A stretch of DNA of 64,000 nucleotides from Nemertoderma westbladi (lineage: Eukaryota > Xenacoelomorpha > Nemertodermatida > Nemertodermatidae): assembly GCA_032718475.1 (NCBI GenBank), contig JAUCBJ010002633.1, positions 62,001 through 126,000 of the forward strand, written 5' to 3'. Shown one piece after another: positions 20,339-35,300 of the stretch; the stretch's first letter is position 1, and every line of letters starts with the position of its first letter. Position numbers and translations under genes: made by a program. A model generated the notes under the pieces. It did no database searches. It saw only the letters and a program-made list of their open reading frames with translations, and had not been told where the DNA came from.

Positions 20339-23300
20339 AGACCACGACTGGTGGGATTTTAATAAGTAATATATGTATTTAACCACAACTGACAGGACTT
20401 TAATAAGTAATATATGTATTTAACCTCGACTGGTGGGACTTTAATAAGTAAAAATATATGCATTTGACAACGTCTGTTGGGACTTTAATAAGTAATATAT
20501 GTATTTAACCAGGACTGGTGGGATTTTAATAAGTAATATATGTATTTATCCACGACTGTGTGGGACTTTAATAAGTAAAATATATATTTAACCTCGAATG
20601 GTGGGACTTTAATAAGTAATATATGTATTTAACCACGTCTGATGGGACTTTAATAAGTAATATATGTATCTAACCACGACTGGTGGGACTTTAATAAGTA
20701 ATATATGTATTTAACCATGAGTAGTGGGACTTTAATAAGTAATATATGTATTTAACCATGACTGGTGGGATTTTAATAAGTAATATATGTATTTAACCAC
20801 GTCTGATGGGACTTTAATAAGTAATATATGTATCTAACCACGACTGGTGGGACTTTAATAAGTAATATATGTATTTAACCACGTCTGATGGGACTTTAAT
20901 AAGTAATATATATATCTAACCACGACTGGTGGGACTTTAATAAGTAATATATGTATTTAACCATGAGTGGTGGGACTTTAATAAGTAATATATGTATTTA
21001 ACCACGACTGGTGGGATTTTAATAAGTAATATATGTATTTAACCACGACTGGTGGGACTTTAATAAGTAATATTTGTATTTAACCACGACTGGTGGGACT
21101 TTAATAAGTAATGTATTTAACCACGACTGGTGGGATTTTAATAAGTAATATTTATATTTAACTACGACTGGTGAGACTTTAATAAGTAATATATGTATTT
21201 AACCACGACTTGTGGGACTTTAATATGTAATATATGTATTTTTCCACGAGTGGTGGGACTTTAATAAGTAATATATGTATTTAACCACGACTGGTGGGAC
21301 TTTAATAAGTAATATTTGTATTTAACCACGACTGGTGGGACTTTAATAAGTAATGTATTTAACCACGACTGGTGGGATTTTAATAAGTAATATTTATATT
21401 TAACTACGACTGGTGGAACTTTAATAAGTAATATTTGTATTTAACCACGACTGGTGGGACTTTAATAAGTAATATTTGTATTTAACCACGACTGGTGGGA
21501 TTTTAATAAGTAATATATGTATTTAACCACGACTGGTGGGACTTTAATAAGTAATATATGTATTTAACCACGACTGGTGGGACTTTAATAAGTAATATTT
21601 GTATTTAACCACGACTGGTGGGACTTTAATAAGTAATGTATTTAACCACGACTGGTGGGATTTTAATAAGTAATATTTGTATTTAACCACGACTGGTGGG
21701 ACTTTAATAAGTAATATTTGTATTTAACCACGACTGGTGGGACTTTAATAAGTAATATTTGTATTTAACCACGACTGGTGGGACTTTAATAAGTAATGTA
21801 TTTAACCACGACTGGTGGGATTTTAATAAGTAATATTTATATTTAACTACGACTGGTGGGACTTTAATAAGTAATATATGTATTTAACCACGTCTGGTGG
21901 GACTTTAATAAGTAATATTTGTATTTAACCACGACTGGTGGGACTTTAATAAGTAATATATGTATTTAACCACGACTGGTGGGACTTTAATAAGTAATAT
22001 TTGTATTTAACCACGACTGGTGGGACTTTAATAAGTAATGTATTTAACCACGACTGGTGGGATTTTAATAAGTAATATTTATATTTAACTACGACTGGTG
22101 GGACTTTAATAAGTAATATATGTATTTAACCACGACTGGTGGGACTTTAATAAGTAATGTATTTAACCACGACTGGTGGGATTTTAATAAGTAATATTTA
22201 TATTTAACTACGACTGGTGAGACTTTAATAAGTAATATTTATATTTAACTACGACTGGTGGGACTTTAATAAGTAATATATGTATTTAACCACGACTGGT
22301 GGGATTTTAATAAGTAATATTTATATTTAACTACGACTGGTGAGACTTTAATAAGTAATATTTATATTTAACTACGACTGGTGGGACTTTAATAAGTAAT
22401 ATATGTATTTAACCACGACTGGTGGGATTTTAATAAGTAATATTTATATTTAACTACGACTGGTGGGACTTTAATAAGTAATATTTGTATTTAACCACGT
22501 CTGATGGGACTTTAATAAGTAATATTTGTATTTAACCACGTCTGATGGGACTTTAATAAGTAATATATGTATTTAACCACGACTGGTGGGATTTTAATAA
22601 GTAATATTTATATTTAACTACGACTGGTGGGACTTTAATAAGTAATATATGTATTTAACCACGACTGGTGGGATTTTAATAAGTAATATATGTATTTAAC
22701 CACGACTGGTGGGACTTTAATAAGTAATATATTTATTTAACCACGACTGGTGGGATTTTAATAAGTAATATATGTATTTAACCACGACTGGTGGGATTTT
22801 AATAAGTAATATATGTATTTAACCACGACTGGTGGGACTTTAATAAGTAATATTTGTATTTAACCACGACTGGTGGAACTTTAATAAGTAATGTATTTAA
22901 CCACGTCTGAGGGGAGTTTAATAAGTAATATTTGTATTTAACCACGACTTGTGGGACTTTAATATGTAATATATGTATTTTTCCACGAGTGGTGGGACTT
23001 TAATAAGTAATATATGTATTTAACCACGATTCGTGGGACTTTAATAAGTAATATATGTATTTAACCACGACTGGTAGGACTTTAATAAGTAATATTTGTA
23101 TTTAACCACGACTGGTGGGATTTTATTAATTAATATATGTATTTAACCACAACTGGTGGGACTTTAATAAGTAATATATGTATTTAACCACGACTGGTGG
23201 GACTTTAATAAGTAATATTTGTATTTAACCACGACTGGTGGAAATTTAATAAGTAATATTTATATTTAACTACGACTGGTGGGACTTTAATAAGTAATAT

Positions 23301-26300
23301 ATGTATTTAACCACGACTGGAGGGACTTTAATAAGTAATATTTGTATTTAACCACGACTGGTGGGACTTTAATAAGTAATGTATTTAACCACGACTGGTG
23401 GGATTTTAATAAGTAATATTTATATTTAACTACGACTGGTGAGACTTTAATAAGTAATATATGTATTTAACCACGTCTGGTGGGACTTTAATAAGTAATA
23501 TATGTATTTAACCACGACTGGTGGGACTTTAATAAGTAATATTTGTATTTAACCACGACTGGTGGGACTTTAATAAGTAATATATGTATTTAACCACGAC
23601 TGGTGGGACTTTAATAAGTAATATTTGTATTTAACCACGACTGGTGGGACTTTAATAAGTAATGTATTTAACCACGACTGGTGGGATTTTAATAAGTAAT
23701 ATATGTATTTAACCACGACTGGTGGGACTTTAATAAGTAATATATGTATTTAACCACGACTGGTGGGACTTTAATAAGTAATATTTGTATTTAACCACGA
23801 CTGGTGGGACTTTAATAAGTAATATTTGTATTTAACCACGACTCGTGGGATTTTAATAAGTAATATTTGTATTTAGCCACGACTCGTGGGATTTTAATAA
23901 GTAATATATGTATTTAACCACGACTGGTGGGATTTTAATAAGTAATATTTATATTTAACTACGACGGGTGAGACTTTAATAAGTAATATATGTATTTAAC
24001 CACGACTGGTGGGATTTTAATAAGTAATATTTATATTTAACTACGACTGGTGAGACTTTAATAAGTAATATATGTATTTAACCACGACTGGTGGGACTTT
24101 AATAAGTAATATTTGTATTTAACCACCACTCGTGGGATTTTAATAAGTAATATTTGTATTTAGCCACGACTCGTGGGATTTTAATAAGTAATATATGTAT
24201 TTAACCACGACTGGTGGGATTTTAATAAGTAATATTTATATTTAACTACGACTGGTGAGACTTTAATAAGTAATATATGTATTTAACCACGACTGGTGGG
24301 ACTTTAATAAGTAATATTTGTATTTAACCACGACTCGTGGGATTTTAATAAGTAATATTTGTATTTAGCCACGACTCGTGGGATTTTAATAAGTAATATA
24401 TGTATTTAACCACGACTGGTGGGATTTTAATAAGTAATATTTATATTTAACTACGACTGGTGAGACTTTAATAAGTAATATATGTATTTAACCACGACTG
24501 GTGGGACTTTAATAAGTAATGTATTTAACCACGACTGGTGGGATTTTAATAAGTAATATTTATATTTAACTACGACTGGTGAGACTTTAATAAGTAATAT
24601 ATGTATTTAACCACGACTGGTGGGACTTTAATAAGTAATATATGTATTTAACCACGACTGGTGGGATTTTAATAAGTAATATATGTATTTAACCACGACT
24701 GGTGGGACTTTAATAAGTAATATATGTATTTAACCACGACTGGTGGGACTTTAATAAGTAATATTTGTATTTAGCCACGACTCGTGGGATTTTAATAAGT
24801 AATATATGTATTTAACCACGACTGGTGGGATTTTAATAAGTAATATTTATATTTAACTACGTCTGGTGGGACTTTAATAAGTAATATATGTATTTAACCA
24901 CGTCTGGTGGGACTTTAATAAGTAATATATGTATTTAACCACGACTGGTGGGACTTTAATAAGTAATGTATTTAACCACGACTGGTGGGATTTTAATAAG
25001 TAATATATGTATTTAACCACGACTGGTGGGACTTTAATAAGTAATATATGTATTTAACCACGACTGGTGGGACTTTAATAAGTAATATATGTATTTAACC
25101 ACGACTGGTGGGACTTTAATAAGTAATGTATTTAACCACGACTGGTGGGATTTTAATAAGTAATATATGTATTTAACCACGACTGGTGGGACTTTAATAA
25201 GTAATATATGTATTTAACCACGTCTGGTGGGACTTTAATAAGTAATATATGTATTTAACCACGACTGGTGGGACTTTAATAAGTAATGTATTTAACCACG
25301 ACTGGTGGGATTTTAATAAGTAATATATGTATTTAACCACGATTGGTGGGACTTTAATAAGTAATATATGTATTTAACCACGACTGGTGGGACTTTAATA
25401 AGTAATATTTGTATTTAACCACGACTGGTGGGACTTTAATAAGTAATGTATTTAACCACGACTGGTGGGATTTTAATAAGTAATATATGTATTTAACCAC
25501 GACTGGTGGGATTTTAATAAGTAATATTTATATTTAACTACGACTGGTGGGACTTTAATAAGTAATATATGTATTTAACCACGACTGGTGGGATTTTAAT
25601 AAGTAATATTTATATTTAACTACGACTGGTGAGACTTTAATAAGTAATATTTATATTTAACTACGACTGGTGGGACTTTAATAAGTAATATTTGTATTTA
25701 ACCACGTCTGATGGGACTTTAATAAGTAATATTTGTATTTAACCACGTCTGATGGGACTTTAATAAGTAATATATGTATTTAACCACGACTGGTGGGATT
25801 TTAATAAGTTATATTTATATTTAACTACGACAGGTGGGACTTTAATAAGTAATATATGTATTTAACCACGACTGGTGGGATTTTAATAAGTAATATTTAT
25901 ATTTAACTACGACTGGTGAGACTTTAATAAGTAATATTTATATTTAACTACGACTGGTGGGACTTTAATAAGTAATATTTGTATTTAACCACGTCTGATG
26001 GGACTTTAATAAGTAATATTTGTATTTAACCACGTCTGATGGGACTTTAATAAGTAATATATGTATTTAACCACGACTGGTGGGATTTTAATAAGTAATA
26101 TTTATATTTAACTACGACTGGTGGGACTTTAATAAGTAATATATGTATTTAACCATGACTGGTGGGATTTTAATAAGTAATATATGTATTTAACCACGAC
26201 TGGTGGGACTTTAATAAGTAATATATTTATTTAACCACGACTGGTGGGATTTTAATAAGTAATATATGTATTTAACCACGACTGGTGGGATTTTAATAAG

Positions 26301-29300
26301 TAATATATGTATTTAACCACGACTGGTGGGACTTTAATAAGTAATATTTGTATTTAACCACGACTGGTGGAACTTTAATAAGTAATGTATTTAACCACGT
26401 CTGAGGGGAGTTTAATAAGTAATATTTGTATTTAACCACGACTTGTGGGACTTTAATATGTAATATATGTATTTTTCCACGAGTGGTGGGACTTTAATAA
26501 GTAATATATGTATTTAACCACGATTCGTGGGACTTTAATAAGTAATATATGTATTTAACCACGACTGGTAGGACTTTAATAAGTAATATTTGTATTTAAC
26601 CACGACTGGTGGGATTTTAATAAGTAATATATGTATTTAACCACAACTGGTGGGACTTTAATAAGTAATATATGTATTTAACCACGACTGGTGGGACTTT
26701 AATAAGTAATATTTGTATTTAACCACGACTGGTGGAAATTTAATAAGTAATATTTATATTTAACTACGACTGGTGGGACTTTAATAAGTAATATATGTAT
26801 TTAACCACGACTGGTGGGACTTTAATAAGTAATGTATTTAACCACGTCTGAGGGGAGTTTAATAAGTAATATTTGTATTTAACCACGACTGGTGGGACTT
26901 TAATAAGTAATATATGTATTTAACCACGACTGGTGGGACTTTAATAAGTAATGTATTTAACCACGACTGGTGGAACTTTAATAAGTAATATTTATATTTA
27001 ACCACGACTGGTGGGACTTTAATAAGTAATATATGTATTTAACCACGACTGGTGGGACTTTAATAAGTAATGTATTTAACCACGACTGGTGGAACTTTAA
27101 TAAGTAATATATGTATTTAACCACGACTGGTGGGACTTTAATAAGTAATGTATTTAACCACGACTGGTGGAACTTTAATAAGTAATATTTATATTTAACT
27201 ACGACTGGTGGGACTTTAATAAGTAATATATGTATTTAACCACGACTGGTGGGACTTTAATAAGTAATATATGTATTTAACCACGACTGGTGGGACTTTA
27301 ATAAGTAATATATTTATTTAACCACGACTGGTGGGATTTTAATAAGTAATATATGTATTTAACCACGACTGGTGGGACTTTAATAAGTAATATTTGTATT
27401 TAACCACGACTGGTGGAACTTTAATAAGTAATATTTATATTTAACTACGACTGGTGGGACTTTAATAAGTAATATATGTATTTAACCACGACTGGTGGGA
27501 CTTTAATAAGTAATGTATTTAACCACGTCTGAGGGGAGTTTAATAAGTAATATTTGTATTTAACCACGACTGGTGGGACTTTAATAAGTAATATATGTAT
27601 TTAACCACGACTGGTGGGACTTTAATAAGTAATGTATTTAACCACGACTGGTGGAACTTTAATAAGTAATATTTATATTTAACCACGACTGGTGGGACTT
27701 TAATAAGTAATATATGTATTTAACCACGACTGGTGGGACTTTAATAAGTAATGTATTTAACCACGACTGGTGGAACTTTAATAAGTAATATATGTATTTA
27801 ACCACGACTGGTGGGACTTTAATAAGTAATATATGTATTTAACCACGACTGGTGGGACTATAATAAGTAATGTATTTAACCACGACTGGTGGAACTTTAA
27901 TAAGTAATATTTATATTTAACCACGACTGGTGGGACTTTAATAAGTAATATATGTATTTAACCACGACTGGTGGGACTTTAATAAGTAATGTATTTAACC
28001 ACGACTGGTGGAACTTTAATAAGTAATATTTATATTTAACCACGACTGGTGGGACTTTAATAAGTAATATATGTATTTAACCACGACTGGTGGGACTATA
28101 ATAAGTAATGTATTTAACCACGACTGGTGGAACTTTAATAAGTAATGTATTTAACCACGTCTGAGGGGAGTTTAATAAGTAATATTTGTATTTAACCACG
28201 ACTGGTGGGACTTTAATAAGTAATATATGTATTTAACCACGACTGGTGGGACTTTAATAAGTAATGTATTTAACCACGTCTGAGGGGAGTTTAATAAGTA
28301 ATATTTGTATTTAACCACGACTGGTGGGACTTTAATAAGTAATATATGTATTTAACCACGACTGGTGGGACTTTAATAAGTAATGTATTTAACCACGTCT
28401 GAGGGGAGTTTAATAAGTAATATTTGTATTTAACCACGACTGGTGGGACTTTAATAAGTAATATATGTATTTAACCACGACTGGTGGGACTTTAATAAGT
28501 AATGTATTTAACCACGACTGGTGGGACTTTAATAAGTAATATATGTATTTAACCACGACTGGTGGAACTTTAATAAGTAATATTTGTATTTAACCACGAC
28601 TGGTGGAACTTTAATAAGTAATATATGTATTTAACCACGACTGGTGGGACTTTAATAAGTAATGTATTTAACCACGACTGGTGGAACTTTAATAAGTAAT
28701 ATTTATATTTAACTACGACTGGTGGGACTTTAATAAGTAATATATGTATTTAACCACGACTGGTGGGACTTTAATAAGTAATGTATTTAACCACGACTGG
28801 TGGGATTTTAATAAGTAATATATGTATTTAACCACAACTGGTGGGACTTTAATAAGTAATATATGTATTTAACCACGTCTGTTGGGACTTTAATAAGTAA
28901 TATATGTATTTAACTACGACTGGTGGGACTTTAATAAGTAATATTTGTATTTAACCACCACTGGTGGGACTTTAATAAGTAATATATGTATTTAACCACG
29001 ACTGGTGGAACTTTAATAAGTAATATTTATATTTAACTACGACTGGTGGGACTTTAATAAGTAATATATGTATCTAACCACGACTGGTGGAACTTTAATA
29101 AGTAATATTTATATTTAACCACGACTGGTGGGATTTTAATAAGTAATATATGTATCTAACCACGACTGGTGGAACTTTAATAAGTAATATTTATATTTAA
29201 CCACGACTGGTGGGATTTTAATAAGTAATATATGTATTTAACCACGACTGGTGGGACTTTAATAAGTAATATATGTATTTAACCACGACTGGTGGGACTT

Positions 29301-32300
29301 TAATAAGTAATGTATTTAACCACGACTGGTGGAACTTTAATAAGTAATATATGTATTTAACCACGACTGGTGGGATTTTAATAAGTAATATATGTATCTA
29401 ACCACGACTGGTGGAACTTTAATAAGTAATATATGTATTTAACCACGACTGGTGGGACTTTAATAAGTAATATATGTATTTAACCACGACTGGTGGGACT
29501 TTAATAAGTAATGTATTTAACCACGACTGGTGGAACTTTAATAAGTAATATTTATATTTAACTACGACTGGTGGGACTTTAATAAGTAATATATGTATTT
29601 AACCACGACTGGTGGGACTTTAATAAGTAATGTATTTAACCACGACTGGTGGGATTTTAATAAGTAATATATGTATTTAACCACAACTGGTGGGACTTTA
29701 ATAAGTAATATATGTATTTAACCACGACTGGTGGGACTTTAATAAGTAATGTATTTAACCACGACTGGTGGGATTTTAATAAGTAATATATGTATTTAAC
29801 CACAACTGGTGGGACTTTAATAAGTAATATATGTATTTAACCACGTCTGTTGGGACTTTAATAAGTAATATATGTATTTAACTACGACTGGTGGGACTTT
29901 AATAAGTAATATTTGTATTTAACCACCACTGGTGGGACTTTAATAAGTAATATATGTATTTAACCACCACTGGTGGGACTTTAATAAGTAATATATGCAT
30001 TTAACCACGACTGGTGGGACTTTAATAAGTAATATATGTATTTAACCACGACTGGTGGGATTTTAATAAGTAATATTTATATTTAACTACGACTGGTGAG
30101 ACTTTAATAAGTAATATATGTATTTAACCACGACTGGTGGGACTTTAATAAGTAATATATGTATTTAACCACGACTGGTGGGATTTTAATAAGTAATATT
30201 TATATTTAACTACGACTGGTGGGACTTTAATAAGTAATGTATTTAACCACGACTGGTGGGATTTTAATAAGTAATATATGTATTTAACCACGACTGGTGG
30301 GATTTTAATAAGTAATATTTATATTTAACTACGACTGGTGGGACTTTAATAAGTAATATATGTATCTAACCACGACTGGTGGAACTTTAATAAGTAATAT
30401 TTATATTTAACCACCACTGGTGGGATTTTAATAAGTAATATATGTATCTAACCACGACTGGTGGAACTTTAATAAGTAATATTTATATTTAACCACGACT
30501 GGTGGGATTTTAATAAGTAATATATGTATTTAACCACGACTGGTGGGACTTTAATAAGTAATATATGTATTTAACCACGACTGGTGGGACTTTAATAAGT
30601 AATGTATTTAACCACGACTGGTGGAACTTTAATAAGTAATATATGTATTTAACCACGACTGGTGGGATTTTAATAAGTAATATATGTATCTAACCACGAC
30701 TGGTGGAACTTTAATAAGTAATATATGTATTTAACCACGACTGGTGGGACTTTAATAAGTAATATATGTATTTAACCACGACTGGTGGGACTTTAATAAG
30801 TAATGTATTTAACCACGACTGGTGGAACTTTAATAAGTAATATTTATATTTAACTACGACTGGTGGGACTTTAATAAGTAATATATGTATTTAACCACGA
30901 CTGGTGGGACTTTAATAAGTAATGTATTTAACCACGACTGGTGGGATTTTAATAAGTAATATATGTATTTAACCACAACTGGTGGGACTTTAATAAGTAA
31001 TATATGTATTTAACCACGACTGGTGGGACTTTAATAAGTAATGTATTTAACCACGACTGGTGGGATTTTAATAAGTAATATATGTATTTAACCACAACTG
31101 GTGGGACTTTAATAAGTAATATATGTATTTAACCACGTCTGTTGGGACTTTAATAAGTAATATATGTATTTAACTACGACTGGTGGGACTTTAATAAGTA
31201 ATATTTGTATTTAACCACCACTGGTGGGACTTTAATAAGTAATATATGTATTTAACCACCACTGGTGGGACTTTAATAAGTAATATATGCATTTAACCAC
31301 GACTGGTGGGACTTTAATAAGTAATATATGTATTTAACCACGACTGGTGGGATTTTAATAAGTAATATTTATATTTAACTACGACTGGTGAGACTTTAAT
31401 AAGTAATATATGTATTTAACCACGACTGGTGGGACTTTAATAAGTAATATATGTATTTAACCACGACTGGTGGGATTTTAATAAGTAATATTTATATTTA
31501 ACTACGACTGGTGGGACTTTAATAAGTAATGTATTTAACCACGACTGGTGGGATTTTAATAAGTAATATATGTATTTAACCACGACTGGTGGGATTTTAA
31601 TAAGTAATATTTATATTTAACTACGACTGGTGGGACTTTAATAAGTAATATATGTATTTAACCACGACTGGTGGGATTTTAATAAGTAATATATGTATTT
31701 AACCACGATTGGTGGGACTTTAATAAGTAATATATGTATTTAACCACGACTGGTGGGACTTTAATAAGTAATATTTGTATTTAACCACGACTGGTGGGAC
31801 TTTAATAAGTAATGTATTTAACCACGACTGGTGGGATTTTAATAAGTAATATATGTATTTAACCACGACTGGTGGGATTTTAATAAGTAATATTTATATT
31901 TAACTACGACTGGTGGGACTTTAATAAGTAATATATGTATTTAACCACGACTGGTGGGATTTTAATAAGTAATATTTATATTTAACTACGACTGGTGAGA
32001 CTTTAATAAGTAATATTTATATTTAACTACGACTGGTGGGACTTTAATAAGTAATATTTGTATTTAACCACGTCTGATGGGACTTTAATAAGTAATATTT
32101 GTATTTAACCACGTCTGATGGGACTTTAATAAGTAATATATGTATTTAACCACGACTGGTGGGATTTTAATAAGTAATATTTATATTTAACTACGACAGG
32201 TGGGACTTTAATAAGTAATATATGTATTTAACCACGACTGGTGGGATTTTAATAAGTAATATTTATATTTAACTACGACTGGTGAGACTTTAATAAGTAA

Positions 32301-35300
32301 TATTTATATTTAACTACGACTGGTGGGACTTTAATAAGTAATATTTGTATTTAACCACGTCTGATGGGACTTTAATAAGTAATATTTGTATTTAACCACG
32401 TCTGATGGGACTTTAATAAGTAATATATGTATTTAACCACGACTGGTGGGATTTTAATAAGTAATATTTATATTTAACTACGACTGGTGGGACTTTAATA
32501 AGTAATATATGTATTTAACCATGACTGGTGGGATTTTAATAAGTAATATATGTATTTAACCACGACTGGTGGGACTTTAATAAGTAATATATTTATTTAA
32601 CCACGACTGGTGGGATTTTAATAAGTAATATATGTATTTAACCACGACTGGTGGGATTTTAATAAGTAATATATGTATTTAACCACGACTGGTGGGACTT
32701 TAATAAGTAATATTTGTATTTAACCACGACTGGTGGAACTTTAATAAGTAATGTATTTAACCACGTCTGAGGGGAGTTTAATAAGTAATATTTGTATTTA
32801 ACCACGACTTGTGGGACTTTAATATGTAATATATGTATTTTTCCACGAGTGGTGGGACTTTAATAAGTAATATATGTATTTAACCACGATTCGTGGGGGA
32901 CTTTAATAAGTAATATATGTATTTAACCACGACTGGTAGGACTTTAATAAGTAATATTTGTATTTAACCACGACTGGTGGGATTTTAATAAGTAATATAT
33001 GTATTTAACCACAACTGGTGGGACTTTAATAAGTAATATATGTATTTAACCACGACTGGTGGGACTTTAATAAGTAATATTTGTATTTAACCACGACTGG
33101 TGGAAATTTAATAAGTAATATTTATATTTAACTACGACTGGTGGGACTTTAATAAGTAATATATGTATTTAACCACGACTGGTGGGACTTTAATAAGTAA
33201 TGTATTTAACCACGTCTGAGGGGAGTTTAATAAGTAATATTTGTATTTAACCACGACTGGTGGGACTTTAATAAGTAATATATGTATTTAACCACGACTG
33301 GTGGGACTTTAATAAGTAATGTATTTAACCACGACTGGTGGAACTTTAATAAGTAATATTTATATTTAACCACGACTGGTGGGACTTTAATAAGTAATAT
33401 ATGTATTTAACCACGACTGGTGGGACTTTAATAAGTAATGTATTTAACCACGACTGGTGGAACTTTAATAAGTAATATATGTATTTAACCACGACTGGTG
33501 GGACTTTAATAAGTAATGTATTTAACCACGACTGGTGGAACTTTAATAAGTAATATTTATATTTAACTACGACTGGTGGGACTTTAATAAGTAATATATG
33601 TATTTAATCACGACTGGTGGGACTTTAATAAGTAATATATGTATTTAACCACGACTGGTGGGACTTTAATAAGTAATATATTTATTTAACCACGACTGGT
33701 GGGATTTTAATAAGTAATATATGTATTTAACCACGACTGGTGGGACTTTAATAAGTAATATTTGTATTTAACCACGACTGGTGGGACTTTAATAAGTAAT
33801 GTATTTAACCACGTCTGAGGGGAGTTTAATAAGTAATATTTGTATTTAACCACGACTGGTGGGACTTTAATAAGTAATATATGTATTTAACCACGACTGG
33901 TGGGACTTTAATAAGTAATGTATTTAACCACGACTGGTGGAACTTTAATAAGTAATATTTATATTTAACCACGACTGGTGGGACTTTAATAAGTAATATA
34001 TGTATTTAACCACGACTGGTGGGACTTTAATAAGTAATGTATTTAACCACGACTGGTGGAACTTTAATAAGTAATATATGTATTTAACCACGACTGGTGG
34101 GACTTTAATAAGTAATATATGTATTTAACCACGACTGGTGGGACTATAATAAGTAATGTATTTAACCACGACTGGTGGAACTTTAATAAGTAATATTTAT
34201 ATTTAACCACGACTGGTGGGACTTTAATAAGTAATATATGTATTTAACCACGACTGGTGGGACTTTAATAAGTAATGTATTTAACCACGACTGGTGGAAC
34301 TTTAATAAGTAATATTTATATTTAACCACGACTGGTGGGACTTTAATAAGTAATATATGTATTTAACCACGACTGGTGGGACTATAATAAGTAATGTATT
34401 TAACCACGACTGGTGGAACTTTAATAAGTAATGTATTTAACCACGTCTGAGGGGAGTTTAATAAGTAATATTTGTATTTAACCACGACTGGTGGGACTTT
34501 AATAAGTAATATATGTATTTAACCACGACTGGTGGGACTTTAATAAGTAATGTATTTAACCACGTCTGAGGGGAGTTTAATAAGTAATATTTGTATTTAA
34601 CCACGACTGGTGGGACTTTAATAAGTAATATATGTATTTAACCACGACTGGTGGGACTTTAATAAGTAATGTATTTAACCACGTCTGAGGGGAGTTTAAT
34701 AAGTAATATTTGTATTTAACCACGACTGGTGGGACTTTAATAAGTAATATATGTATTTAACCACGACTGGTGGGACTTTAATAAGTAATGTATTTAACCA
34801 CGACTGGTGGGACTTTAATAAGTAATATATGTATTTAACCACGACTGGTGGAACTTTAATAAGTAATATTTGTATTTAACCACGACTGGTGGAACTTTAA
34901 TAAGTAATATATGTATTTAACCACGACTGGTGGGACTTTAATAAGTAATGTATTTAACCACGACTGGTGGAACTTTAATAAGTAATATTTATATTTAACT
35001 ACGACTGGTGGGACTTTAATAAGTAATATATGTATTTAACCACGACTGGTGGGACTTTAATAAGTAATGTATTTAACCACGACTGGTGGGATTTTAATAA
35101 GTAATATATGTATTTAACCACAACTGGTGGGACTTTAATAAGTAATATATGTATTTAACCACGTCTGTTGGGACTTTAATAAGTAATATATGTATTTAAC
35201 TACGACTGGTGGGACTTTAATAAGTAATATTTGTATTTAACCACCACTGGTGGGACTTTAATAAGTAATATATGTATTTAACCACGACTGGTGGAACTTT